Shown: positions 1 to 6,881, counted from the stretch's first letter. The stretch is DNA of 7,791 nt from Chthoniobacterales bacterium (GCA_021733705.1 JAIPKF010000064.1:1-7791), one strand, 5' to 3'. Notes: a model not told the origin generated them from the letters alone. Translations and numbers: made by a program.

Positions 1-131
1 TTACTGCGTTGGTCTCGAATTGTGATTTGGGCGGTATGTACTCATACAGCCCGGCATCACAATCCTTCGCCCGCCTTGTACTAATAAGCTTTGCACGGCG
101 CCTCATGACGATTCAGTATGAAATATCCGGG
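1..131 (+). repeat. Partial copy (3' part) of a palindromic MITE-like element
   Basis: This stretch aligns along its length with the last three quarters of the two units inside pheA. Shared blocks are the 'tactgcgt' segment, 'tcgaattg', a central hairpin, 'catacagcc', 'ggcgcctc' and the terminal 'cagtatgaaatatccggg' ending at 131. The 5' end lies outside the window. The copy contains a long stem: ATTGTGAT (19-26) pairs with ATCACAAT (56-63), GGGC (29-32) with GCCC (49-52), and GTATG (34-38) with CATAC (43-47). The element end abuts CTAG (132-135), where the pheA copies abut TTAA. It has the same orientation on the plus strand as the pheA copies. It is clearly diverged from them, so it is not a recent duplicate. 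Confidence 0.85.
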
Positions 132-334
132 CTAGCCCGTTCCATATCGATGATAGAAACAATTGAGTGTGCTTTCACCTCATAGCCTGTTTCTTCCAGG
201 CATTCGCGCTCCACATTTTCACGAAGTGTTTTATTCACGTCAGCCCATCCCCCTGGCAAAGTCCATCGCTGTGATGATCTTTCTTTTACCACAAGAGCTA
301 TTTTGTACTGTGAAATAAACTCTTTACTCGTTAC
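113..334 (-). pseudogene. Nudix hydrolase remnant (central part only)
   Basis: The minus strand is open for 73 codons and encodes 'KIALVVKERS', 'RWTLPGGWADVNK' and 'RENVERECLEETGYEV'. This matches a Nudix box (G-x5-E-x7-REUxEExGU), except that the first glutamate of the box is a lysine. The family normally has about 60 more residues before this point and a full C-terminal half. Here TAA and TGA stops (335-340) lie just upstream with no usable start. At the other end the frame runs into the repeat element, whose terminal inverted repeat supplies 'SPDISY' and a TGA at 113-115. The gene therefore lacks both ends and has a substituted catalytic-motif residue. It is divergent to lysA. The missing C-terminal part might lie beyond the element, outside the window. 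Confidence 0.75.
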
Positions 335-348
335 TCATTATTTCTCCC

Positions 349-1638
349 ATGCATTCCTTTCATTACACCAGTGACTCTCTTCATTGTGAAGGAGTCGACT
401 TAGAAACCTTATCAAAAGAAGTTGGCACGCCTGCGTATGTTTATTCTGCAACAACAATCCGCGATAACTTTCGTAGTCTTCACAAGGCTCTTGCTCCACT
501 GAAGCACCGTATCTGTTATGCCACTAAGGCCAATAGTAATTTGGCAATTTTGCGGCTACTGGTCGAAGAGGGAGCAGGATTCGATATTGTTTCAGGTGGG
601 GAGCTTTTTAAAGTGCTTCGAGCCGGAGGGAGAGCAGATCAGTGCACCTTTGCAGGGGTTGGAAAGATGCCCCATGAAATCGAATATGCACTTTCTCAAG
701 GAGTCTATTGTTTCAATGTAGAGTCTGAAGGAGAACTCGATCTCATTAATTTCATTGCCGGAAAGCTTGGATGTAAGGCTCCCATTGCACTTCGTGTTAA
801 TCCTGATGTTGATACCCCAACGCATCACTACATCTCTACTGGCAAAAATAAAAATAAATTTGGAATAGGCCTCGATCGTGCTGAAGAAGTCTATACACAC
901 GCGGCATCGCTGCCGCATCTCACCATCCGAGGTATGCAAACGCATATTGGATCTCAAATTTTGACAGCCACTCCATTTGTAGAAGCTATCAAAAAACTTA
1001 CCCCACTCATTCAAAGTATTCGTAAGCGCCATGCATTAGAATTCTTTAGTATTGGTGGAGGTATTGGGATCGTATACGAAGAGGCTCTCGCCAGTGGTGA
1101 TCCTGCGTGGTGGAAGGAGAGAAAAAACGGAGCACAACTCTCGGCAGAAGATTATGCAAGCGCAGTTTTGGAACCACTTCAGCAGTTGGAACTCCCCATT
1201 TTTCTAGAGCCAGGACGTTCTCTTGTTGGGAATGCTGGAGTTCTGCTATCCAAAGCACTCTACCGGAAAGAGACACCCAAAAAAAACTTTCTTATTGTCG
1301 ATGCTGGGATGAATGACCTTATTCGCCCTGCACTCTATCAGGGGTATCACGAAATTGTGCCGCTACAACGCCATCCTAATCGAGCTCTAGAGAAGATCGA
1401 TGTGGTTGGTCCTGTCTGTGAAAGCGGAGATTTTTTTGCACAAGAGCGGATGCTTTCTCGTATGGAGGTTGGGGAGAGCCTTGCCATTATGAGTACTGGA
1501 GCTTATGGCTTTGTGATGGGATCCAACTACAATGCACGTCCGTTGCCACCTGAAATCCTTATTGAAGGAAAAAAAGTAACTGTCGTGCGCCGTCGTCAGA
1601 GCTGGGAAGACTTAGTGCGAGGAGAAATAATTACTTGA
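349..1638 (+). CDS. lysA: Diaminopimelate decarboxylase
   Basis: This cytosolic PLP enzyme decarboxylates meso-diaminopimelate to L-lysine, the last step of lysine synthesis. The 429-residue length is typical. The N-terminus 'MHSFHY...GTPAYVYS' fits the family start. K60 in 'YATKANSN' is the expected PLP Schiff-base lysine. 'HIGSQ' (199-203), the Gly-rich loop 'GGGIG' (236-240), 'EPGRS' (287-291), 'CESGD' with C357 and E358, and 'YNARP' (394-398) complete the fold III decarboxylase active site. The insertion 'ASGDPAWW' after the Gly loop recalls PVC-group homologues. There is no Shine-Dalgarno sequence before the ATG ('tttctccc'), and I see no convincing promoter. The stop codon overlaps the end of the convergent vapC, with no terminator between them. 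The gene looks intact. Confidence 0.96.
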   Translation: MHSFHYTSDSLHCEGVDLETLSKEVGTPAYVYSATTIRDNFRSLHKALAPLKHRICYATKANSNLAILRLLVEEGAGFDIVSGGELFKVLRAGGRADQCTFAGVGKMPHEIEYALSQGVYCFNVESEGELDLINFIAGKLGCKAPIALRVNPDVDTPTHHYISTGKNKNKFGIGLDRAEEVYTHAASLPHLTIRGMQTHIGSQILTATPFVEAIKKLTPLIQSIRKRHALEFFSIGGGIGIVYEEALASGDPAWWKERKNGAQLSAEDYASAVLEPLQQLELPIFLEPGRSLVGNAGVLLSKALYRKETPKKNFLIVDAGMNDLIRPALYQGYHEIVPLQRHPNRALEKIDVVGPVCESGDFFAQERMLSRMEVGESLAIMSTGAYGFVMGSNYNARPLPPEILIEGKKVTVVRRRQSWEDLVRGEIIT

Positions 1639-2068
1639 GGGGATTAATCACCTTAAGAAAGTCATATTTTCGAAAGTCGCTGTCAGCAGAATAAATGGTC
1701 TTCACTCCATGTTGACGTAGAATAGCTGCTAGGTGTGCATCAGAAACAAGATTGCCACGAACATGAAGTCCCGAAGTTGTTTGTAGAAAGTGGTGAGCAA
1801 AATCATCTTCTTCACCGATGATTCTGACTTGAGGCAAAGCAAGCAGATCTTGAATATTTTTCCACGCTTCTTGAGGGGTAAGAGGAAGAGGAAAAACGCT
1901 GGGGTGTGTTATAATTCTTTGATAACTCATTAAGGTCATCCATGGCAGGAAGAGAAGTTCGGACTCATTGAGTTTCTCATCAAGAAAAGAAATGGCTTGT
2001 TGTTGGTAATCTTTGTCGGCTGGATTAGAAGCATAGACAAAAATATTGACATCAATGGAGTAGCTCAT
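1631..2068 (-). CDS. vapC: VapC-family PIN-domain toxin (ribonuclease)
   Basis: This 145-residue PIN-domain protein is the likely toxin of a type II pair. VapC toxins are Mg2+-dependent RNases that cut tRNA or rRNA. Visible acidic residues are D6 in 'IDVNIFVYA', D110 in 'GNLVSDAHLAAIL', and D129/D131 in 'SADSDF'. The stretch 'LPWMTLMSYQRIITHP' lacks the glutamate many PIN proteins carry here. My recollection is that one VapC subfamily normally lacks it, so this need not mean inactivity. The ATG overlaps the vapB stop as ATGA (2065-2068), which implies translational coupling. The 3' end overlaps the lysA stop by 8 bp on the opposite strand. The gene looks intact; its target cannot be read from the sequence. 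Confidence 0.88.
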   Translation of the reverse strand: MSYSIDVNIFVYASNPADKDYQQQAISFLDEKLNESELLFLPWMTLMSYQRIITHPSVFPLPLTPQEAWKNIQDLLALPQVRIIGEEDDFAHHFLQTTSGLHVRGNLVSDAHLAAILRQHGVKTIYSADSDFRKYDFLKVINPLK

Positions 2069-2322
2069 TTTTTTGGGTAGAATTCTTGATCAAGAATTTT
2101 GTAAAGAGCCTCCTTGTCAGAGATATCAATTTTTGCTGGCCCCATATTTTGTGAGTGCCATTTAAACTTCGGAGGTGCTTTCTTTTTTGCTTTTGCTTTA
2201 TGAGCGGATAATGCCTCTGCAAGCAGTGCCGTCGCTGCTTTTCCAAGTGAAAAAGAGTTACTTTTGCTGAAGGCTTTTAGTTCCTTTAAAATAGGAAGAT
2301 CAAGATCGAGGGTCGTTCTCAT
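2065..2322 (-). CDS. vapB: VapB-type antitoxin
   Basis: This 85-residue protein begins 'MRTTLDLDLPILKELKAFSK', a typical ribbon-helix-helix DNA-binding start. It continues 'SLGKAATALLAEAL', a Lys/Ala-rich linker, and a tail 'FKWHSQNMGPAKIDISDKEALYKILD' (given here in parts: FKWHSQNMG, then PAKIDISDKEALYKILD) of the kind that wraps the VapC active site. I chose the ATG at 2320-2322, where the family consensus 'MRTTLD' begins. An upstream in-frame ATG would add nine residues unlike the family and would start within the proposed operator. The antitoxin neutralises VapC and usually represses its own promoter together with the toxin. A promoter and operator lie immediately upstream. There is no Shine-Dalgarno sequence, and the predicted transcript start is almost at the ATG. 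Confidence 0.85.
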   Translation of the reverse strand: MRTTLDLDLPILKELKAFSKSNSFSLGKAATALLAEALSAHKAKAKKKAPPKFKWHSQNMGPAKIDISDKEALYKILDQEFYPKK

Positions 2323-2328
2323 GATGTT

Positions 2329-2351
2329 TGATGCTAATAAAAACAGCATCA
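2329..2351. promoter_or_regulatory. Inverted repeat, candidate VapBC operator
   Basis: TGATGCT (2329-2335) and AGCATCA (2345-2351) are perfect 7-bp inverted arms separated by 9 bp. One arm covers the -10 and the other lies next to the -35 of the proposed vapBC promoter. Ribbon-helix-helix antitoxins commonly bind such palindromes to repress their own operon. The position fits steric repression, but binding is inferred. Confidence 0.55.
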
Positions 2352-2359
2352 GATGTCAA
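2331..2359 (-). promoter_or_regulatory. vapBC promoter (sigma-70 type)
   Basis: On the minus strand a perfect -35 TTGACA (2359-2354) is followed after 17 bp by a -10-like TAGCAT (2336-2331, four of six consensus positions). Initiation about 7 bp downstream would fall at roughly 2323-2325, next to the vapB ATG at 2322. The mRNA would then be leaderless or nearly so, which fits the missing Shine-Dalgarno sequence. The call rests on consensus only. Confidence 0.6.
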
Positions 2360-2451
2360 AAATTCTTATTATCAAGACTCTCTTGCTCATCAACGATCTT
2401 TATCTCTATGCCATCGTTCTGTAACATGAATAGTTCCTATTATCGATTCCC

Positions 2452-2781
2452 ATGAGTGAAAATAAAAACATCGTTGGCAAAGCTTATTTTCAATTTTTAG
2501 AAACGTTAAAATCACGCGTCCTCTCTTTGCGGTACCAAGCAGCTCGGAGCGTTAACTAGGAACTCATCCTTTTGTATTACCACATGGGAAAAGAGATTTT
2601 AAAATCACAACAAGAGTACGGCTGGGGTGCTAAGATTATCGATCAGCTCAGCAAAGACCTGCATGCCACGTTTCCAGAGATGAAAGGTTTTAGTCCTAGA
2701 AATCTCAAATACATGCGCAAGTTTGCTCAGGAATATCAGGACGCTGCATTTGTGCAGCAGGTTGTTGCACAATTCATTTAG
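2452..2781 (+). pseudogene. DUF1016 (YhcG-type nuclease) N-terminal remnant
   Basis: From the ATG at 2452 the frame reads 'MSENKNIVGKAYFQFLETLK', then 'SRVLSLRYQAARSVN', an in-frame TAG at 2557-2559, then 'ELILLYYHMGKEILKSQQE', 'GWGAKIIDQLSKDLHATFP', 'EMKGFSPRNLKYMRKFAQEY' and 'FVQQVVAQFI'. These match the DUF1016 N-terminal domain, where 'NRELILLYWHIGKEIL' is usual, so the amber codon replaces a conserved arginine. Full family members run to roughly 340-380 residues with a C-terminal PD-(D/E)XK nuclease domain. Only about 109 codons remain, ending just after 'VQQxVAQ'. The remnant is therefore broken twice. It ends 2 bp before ligA. A TTG at 2572 could only start an even shorter fragment. 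Confidence 0.82.
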
Positions 2782-2783
2782 CC

Positions 2784-4829
2784 ATGTCTGATAACCAAGC
2801 TCTCCTCGATTTTTCCAAAGAAGAAAAAATTCCTGATGATGTCATCAAACATGCAGCAAAGCTGCGCCGCGAGCTTCAGTATCATGATCAACTTTATTAT
2901 GACAAGGCTGTGCCTGAAATTTCCGATCGCGAGTATGATCGGCTTTATCGCGAGCTCGTTGATTTAGAAAAAAAAGTTCCTGCTCTTATCACAGCGGATT
3001 CTCCCACGCAGCATGTGCGTGAGAAATCACAAGGATTTAAAAGTGCAGCGCACCTTGTTCCAATGCAGAGCCTCGATAATACTTACTCGGAGGAGGAGGT
3101 GCTCGATTTTATTAAGCGACTTTACAAGCTCTTACCCGAAGAAAAAATTGCACTCACCGTAGAGCCTAAGATCGATGGTGTTGCTATTTCGCTGCTATAT
3201 CGGCATGGAATATTAATACGTGGACTAACCCGCGGGGATGGAGCCAAGGGGGATGATGTGACCCGCAATATCGAAATGATTTCCAATATTCCAAAAGTAT
3301 TACAAGGAAAGGTGCCCACACTTTTAGAAGTGCGAGGAGAAGTCTATCTTTCAAAAAAAATGTTTCTTCAGCTCAATGCCGAGCGGGACGAGGAGGGGTT
3401 ACCAGTCTTTGCTAATCCCCGCAATGCAGCGGCAGGATCCCTCAAGCAGCTCAATCCTGCGATTGTGAGAGAGCGGCATCTGGAAGCAATTTTTTATGGT
3501 TATGGGGCTCTTGAGGGAAATTCGATTCCAACACAAACAGCATTTATAGAGGCATTGCGCAGCTGGGGATTTCCCACTCATCCTTCTGTAAATTATGCCA
3601 GGACCCCTGAAGAGGCTTTAGAAGCAATTCAATGTCTGGGGAACATTCGCCATGATTATGTCTTTGAAACCGATGGGGCTGTTTTAAAAGTCGATTTATT
3701 GGAACAGCGAGAACGTCTCGGTTCCACGAGTAAAGCACCCCGTTGGGCGATTGCTTTTAAATATGAATCGGAACAAGTGATCACACGATTGCTCGCCATC
3801 ACCGTGCAAGTGGGGCGCACGGGAGTCTTGACTCCAGTCGCAGAGCTAGAGCCAGTCCTGGTTGCCGGGAGTACTGTGGCGCGTGCTACCTTGCACAATG
3901 AAGAAGAAATTGTGCGCAAAGATTTACGTCTTGGCGATTATGTTGTCATCGAAAAAGCGGGAGAGGTGATTCCTGCCGTGGTGAGTGTTGTGAAAGAAAA
4001 GCGGGATGGCAGCGAAAAAATATTTCAGATGCCTCGCCGTTGTCCAGTGTGTCATACAACTGCGATAAAAAAAGAAGGCGAGGTGGCTTTACGCTGCACT
4101 AATCCAAATTGTCCTGCACAACTGCGTCGGCGCATTGAATATTTTGCATGCCGTCAGGCGATGGACATTGCTGGCTTGGGAGAAGCGGTAGTGGCTCAAC
4201 TCATCGAAGTGGGATTATTGAAGAGTGTTGCTGATCTTTACCACTTGCATGCAGAGCAACTTCTGCCGCTCGAACGTATGGGAGAAAAAAGTGTCGAGAA
4301 TCTTTTAAAAGCCATTGATCAAAGTCGTCATCAACCCCTCTGGCGCTTATTGGTAGCGCTTGGAATTCCACATGTGGGAGTGACAGCAGCACGTACCCTT
4401 GCAGAGCGATTTCATACCATAGAAAAATTATCGGCAGCCTCGATTGAGGAACTCTGTGCTATTGAGGAAATCGGTGAAATCATGGCTCGAAGTATTGATG
4501 AGGCTCTACGTCAACCAGCGATGAAAGCACTGTTGGAGCAGCTCCAAGGAGCAGGAGTCAATTTTGGAGAAGAAGATCCTGTGGTGCATGCTGCGGAAGG
4601 TCCCTTGCAAGGGACGATCTGGGTGATCACAGGAAGCCTAAGTCAGTCGCGAGATGAAATCGCAGAACACATTCGCAGCGCTGGTGGAAAAGTCTCATCG
4701 AGCATCAGTGCCAAAACCACGTATTTACTGGCAGGAGAGTCTGCTGGGAGCAAGCTTGCACGTGCTCAGAAATTGGGGGTCACAGTGATTGACGAAGCTA
4801 CATTTCGAGCACTGGTTGCCAAAAAATAA
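2784..4829 (+). CDS. ligA: NAD+-dependent DNA ligase LigA
   Basis: LigA seals nicks in duplex DNA during replication and repair, using NAD+ as the adenylate donor. The 681-residue protein has every domain in order. Domain Ia carries 'YHDQLYYDKAVPEISDREYD' (about 33-52). The adenylation domain has the nucleophile K129 in 'EPKIDG', 'RGDGAKGDDVT' (150-160), 'EVRGEVY' (182-188) and 'NPRNAAAGSL' (211-220). The OB fold follows ('QVGRTGVLTPVAELEPV'). The zinc finger has C420, C423, C438 and C443. Helix-hairpin-helix repeats span about 460-590 and a BRCT domain about 605-681 ('TIWVITGSL'). About 20 residues precede the usual start of domain Ia. No Shine-Dalgarno sequence precedes the ATG, which lies 2 bp after the DUF1016 remnant's stop, so the true start might be internal. 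The gene is intact and no strong terminator follows directly. Confidence 0.97.
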   Translation: MSDNQALLDFSKEEKIPDDVIKHAAKLRRELQYHDQLYYDKAVPEISDREYDRLYRELVDLEKKVPALITADSPTQHVREKSQGFKSAAHLVPMQSLDNTYSEEEVLDFIKRLYKLLPEEKIALTVEPKIDGVAISLLYRHGILIRGLTRGDGAKGDDVTRNIEMISNIPKVLQGKVPTLLEVRGEVYLSKKMFLQLNAERDEEGLPVFANPRNAAAGSLKQLNPAIVRERHLEAIFYGYGALEGNSIPTQTAFIEALRSWGFPTHPSVNYARTPEEALEAIQCLGNIRHDYVFETDGAVLKVDLLEQRERLGSTSKAPRWAIAFKYESEQVITRLLAITVQVGRTGVLTPVAELEPVLVAGSTVARATLHNEEEIVRKDLRLGDYVVIEKAGEVIPAVVSVVKEKRDGSEKIFQMPRRCPVCHTTAIKKEGEVALRCTNPNCPAQLRRRIEYFACRQAMDIAGLGEAVVAQLIEVGLLKSVADLYHLHAEQLLPLERMGEKSVENLLKAIDQSRHQPLWRLLVALGIPHVGVTAARTLAERFHTIEKLSAASIEELCAIEEIGEIMARSIDEALRQPAMKALLEQLQGAGVNFGEEDPVVHAAEGPLQGTIWVITGSLSQSRDEIAEHIRSAGGKVSSSISAKTTYLLAGESAGSKLARAQKLGVTVIDEATFRALVAKK

Positions 4830-4898
4830 GCTCCTTATTTTCTTTTTATTAAAAAAAAGAGTTGACTTTTCTTAAAAAGAGAATGAAGTTTCCCGCCT

Positions 4899-5024
4899 AT
4901 GAAAACAGATATTTCCATCATGTCATTCGCATTCTCTAATGCAGCACCAGCTGTCGTTATTGCTCTGCTTGCATTTTGGATAGCGACGGCCTGTTTTTTT
5001 AATCTTCTTCGATTTTGTTGGTGA
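4899..5024 (+). CDS. Small aromatic-rich ORF, candidate leader peptide of the aro-phe-trp operon
   Basis: The frame has 41 codons, beginning 'MKTDISIMSFAFSN' and ending 'ACFFNLLRFCW' before TGA. It holds six Phe and two Trp, and the last sense codon is a Trp. The middle ('AAPAVVIALLAFWIAT') is hydrophobic and could span a membrane once. A terminator-like hairpin with a T run begins at the stop codon itself. The downstream genes make the precursors of Phe and Trp, so a ribosome-dependent attenuator is a natural reading, comparable in principle to E. coli pheL or trpL. Against this, about 220 bp with an antisense gene remnant separate the hairpin from aroF, there is no clear Shine-Dalgarno sequence, and the peptide is long for such leaders. 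It may instead be a small membrane peptide or a chance ORF. A -35-like TTGACT (4862-4867) lies upstream without a good -10. Confidence 0.45.
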   Translation: MKTDISIMSFAFSNAAPAVVIALLAFWIATACFFNLLRFCW

Positions 5025-5047
5025 GGCCAACTTCAGAGGCCTTTTTT
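5017..5047 (+). terminator. Terminator-like hairpin with overlapping alternative hairpin
   Basis: AGGCC (5024-5028) pairs with GGCCT (5038-5042) across a 9-nt loop, and the T run covers 5042-5047, giving a short intrinsic-terminator shape. An alternative hairpin, GTTGG (5017-5021) with CCAAC (5027-5031), shares bases 5027-5028 with the first, so the two exclude each other. The alternative stem contains the last Trp codon (5019-5021) of the small ORF, and the TGA (5022-5024) lies in its loop. The stems are only 5 bp. It could simply terminate transcription from ligA or the small ORF, or it could be an attenuator. Confidence 0.5.
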
Positions 5048-5069
5048 AGAGGCTGTGTGTGAGTCTAGT

Positions 5070-5253
5070 TTACTGCCACCACAACGTATCATCTCCTTCT
5101 TGCAAGGTTTTTACGTAGTCCTCTTTTGAACGGAGCCCTATCACACCTTGTGATTTTTACTTGGTGTTTCTTGAGCCTCTTCTTGTCCATGCGCAAGAGA
5201 ATTCCTCCCTCTAGTGAACAACGCTCCTCCCAGAACACAACTTTACTTTTACT
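5070..5253 (-). pseudogene. Unrecognised C-terminal gene remnant, frameshifted
   Basis: On the minus strand one frame reads 'SKSKVVFWEERCSLEGG', 'ILLRMDKKRLKKHQVK'. The next frame reads 'SQGVIGLRSKEDYVKTLQEG', 'DDTLWWQ' and a TAA at 5070-5072. The two join into 60 residues if one A is removed from the A5 run that lies at 5154-5158. Both parts have the composition of real protein (charged helical stretches, a 'LWWQ' terminus). I do not recognise the family. A stop at 5254-5256 closes the frame upstream, so an N-terminal part is missing. It lies antisense in the gap before aroF, which otherwise holds no gene. Being short, it could still be chance. Confidence 0.35.
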
Positions 5254-5268
5254 TTAATTATAAAATTT

Positions 5269-6315
5269 ATGCTTATCCAATGTGAATCCTCAACTCCTTT
5301 AAAAGAGTGTGAAAAAATCATCACTATACTTGAACAATATCGTCTCGAGTACCTGGTCTCTCGTGCTGAATCAAAAATATGGATTGGAGTTTCTTCCTCT
5401 TGCTCTGAGGTAGTACTCGATGCATTAAAAAAAGTGATTTCTTCCCAACAACTCATCCCTATTACAGGTCCTTACAAAATGGTGAGTCGTCTTTGCTCTC
5501 CCAATGGAACGATTATTAAAATTCTCCACCCCAAAAAAAAACTGAAATCTCAAAATCGGTTTTTAGAAATTGGAGGTAAAAAAATTGTCCTTATGGCCGG
5601 TCCCTGTGCCATTGAAAGCCAAGAGCAACTTGAGACTATTTCACATGAACTGGAAGGAGCTTCGGTCTCTGTACTACGTGCCTCTGCATATAAGCCACGA
5701 ACATCTCCTTACAGTTTTCAAGGCATGGGAGAGGAGGGCCTGATCCTCCATCGCAATGCTCAAAAAAAACATCAGCTTCTTATTGAAACAGAGATCATGG
5801 ATGTCCGGACTCTCCCCTTAGTAGCTGCCCATGTCGATATCATTCGTATTGGTGCTCGCAATATGCAGAACTATGATCTCTTAAAGGCAGTAGGAGCCTC
5901 GGGTAAACCAGTGATTTTAAAACGGGGAATTGCTGCCACGGTAGAAGAATTTTTAATGAGTGCAGAATATCTGATGGCTCATGGAAATCATCAAGTGATT
6001 CTCTGCGAACGCGGAATTCGTACTTTTGAAACATCGAGCCGCTACACGCTTGATTTAAGCAGTGTCGCTGTATTGAAGAGGCTTACTCATCTTCCTGTCA
6101 TTGTTGATCCGAGTCATGCCGCGGGTCGCAAAGATATCATTCCTGCTCTTTGTAAAGCTGCTCTTGCCGTAGGTGCCGATGGACTCTTAGTCGAAGTGCA
6201 TCATCATCCTAAGGTGGCGAAGTGCGATGGAAGCCAGGCATTACTTCCCCATGAGTTCGTGGAGTTAAGCAAGGAGCTAAAAAAAATTGCTAATGCGATT
6301 GGAAGGTCACTATGA
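5269..6315 (+). CDS. aroF: 3-deoxy-7-phosphoheptulonate (DAHP) synthase, type I-beta
   Basis: This cytosolic enzyme condenses phosphoenolpyruvate with erythrose 4-phosphate, the first committed step of the shikimate pathway. The 348 residues split into an N-terminal ferredoxin-like domain (about 1-85), as in the Thermotoga-type enzymes where it takes part in feedback control, and a TIM barrel. Barrel motifs are 'AGPCAIES' (110-117, metal ligand C113), 'LRASAYKPRTSPYSFQG' (136-152), 'IGARNMQNYDLL' (194-205), 'ILKRG' (216-220), 'CERGIRTFE' (246-254), 'VDPSHAAGR' (279-287, metal ligand H283), and 'EVHHHPKVAKCDG' (309-321, metal ligands E309 and D320). All four metal ligands are present. No Shine-Dalgarno sequence precedes the ATG; a -10-like TTTAAT lies at 5253-5258 without a matching -35. 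The stop overlaps the pheA start as ATGA. The gene is intact. Confidence 0.95.
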   Translation: MLIQCESSTPLKECEKIITILEQYRLEYLVSRAESKIWIGVSSSCSEVVLDALKKVISSQQLIPITGPYKMVSRLCSPNGTIIKILHPKKKLKSQNRFLEIGGKKIVLMAGPCAIESQEQLETISHELEGASVSVLRASAYKPRTSPYSFQGMGEEGLILHRNAQKKHQLLIETEIMDVRTLPLVAAHVDIIRIGARNMQNYDLLKAVGASGKPVILKRGIAATVEEFLMSAEYLMAHGNHQVILCERGIRTFETSSRYTLDLSSVAVLKRLTHLPVIVDPSHAAGRKDIIPALCKAALAVGADGLLVEVHHHPKVAKCDGSQALLPHEFVELSKELKKIANAIGRSL

Positions 6316-6656
6316 AAAACTCGAATTCTATTGTCTATCAAGGTTCCCCTGGATCATTTAGCCATTTAACAGCATTAGATCATTGCAGCAGCTATCTCAT
6401 TTTAGAAGGTAGGAAAACTTTTTCAGAAGTTTTTGAGGCACTCGAAAAAGGAGAGGCCCGATACGGCATAATTCCTATTGAGAATAGCCTGATTGGATCG
6501 ATTTATGAGAACTATGATCTTTTAGGAAAATCATCACTATCGATTATTAGGGAGATAAAGAGGCGTATTGAACTCTCCCTCATCACTCTTCCCGGAGTCT
6601 CCATTGATCAAATTAAAAAAGTCTTCTCGCATCCTAAGGCATTGGAGCAATGTCGA

Positions 6657-6664
6657 TTTTTTTT
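6657..6664 (+). other. T8 homopolymer at the pheA frameshift
   Basis: Eight T residues follow 'tgtcga'. Reading on in the upstream frame gives 'RFFFKNILIFKL' and a stop at 6692. Reading in the shifted frame gives the conserved 'FFQKHPHIQAV'. T9 would restore the gene with family-like spacing, whereas T6 would leave it one residue short. The tract is long enough for slippage by RNA polymerase, for mutation by replication slippage, or for a read error. Confidence 0.7.
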
Positions 6665-6881
6665 CAAAAACATCCTCATATTCAAGCTGTGATTCATCAA
6701 GACACGGGAGGTGCTGTTGAAGAAATCAAACGGGGAGAGGATCCTTCATGTGCAGCCATTGCTAGTTCACTTGCAGCAAAATATTATGGATTGAACGTTC
6801 TTAAATTTCACTTGGAGGATGATTTAGAAAATTACACACGATTTGTTCTCCTCTCTAAGAAAAAGAGCTCTTCTGGGTTAA

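Noticed and set aside
592..1032. 146-codon minus-strand ORF inside lysA
   Set aside because: It is fully antisense to a convincing lysA and has no domain signal.
4831..4890. AT-rich stretch after ligA with T- and A-runs, possible terminator
   Set aside because: The only possible pairing is T-run with A-run and there is no GC-containing stem. A TTGACT at 4862 has no acceptable -10 at normal spacing.
5140..5158. ATCACA-CCT-TGTGAT hairpin followed by T residues, possible terminator upstream of aroF
   Set aside because: The stem is 6 bp and AT-rich and it lies inside the antisense remnant; it is too weak to call.
5211..5456. 81-codon minus-strand ORF overlapping the aroF start
   Set aside because: It lies mostly antisense to the well-supported aroF N-terminus and has no recognisable motif.
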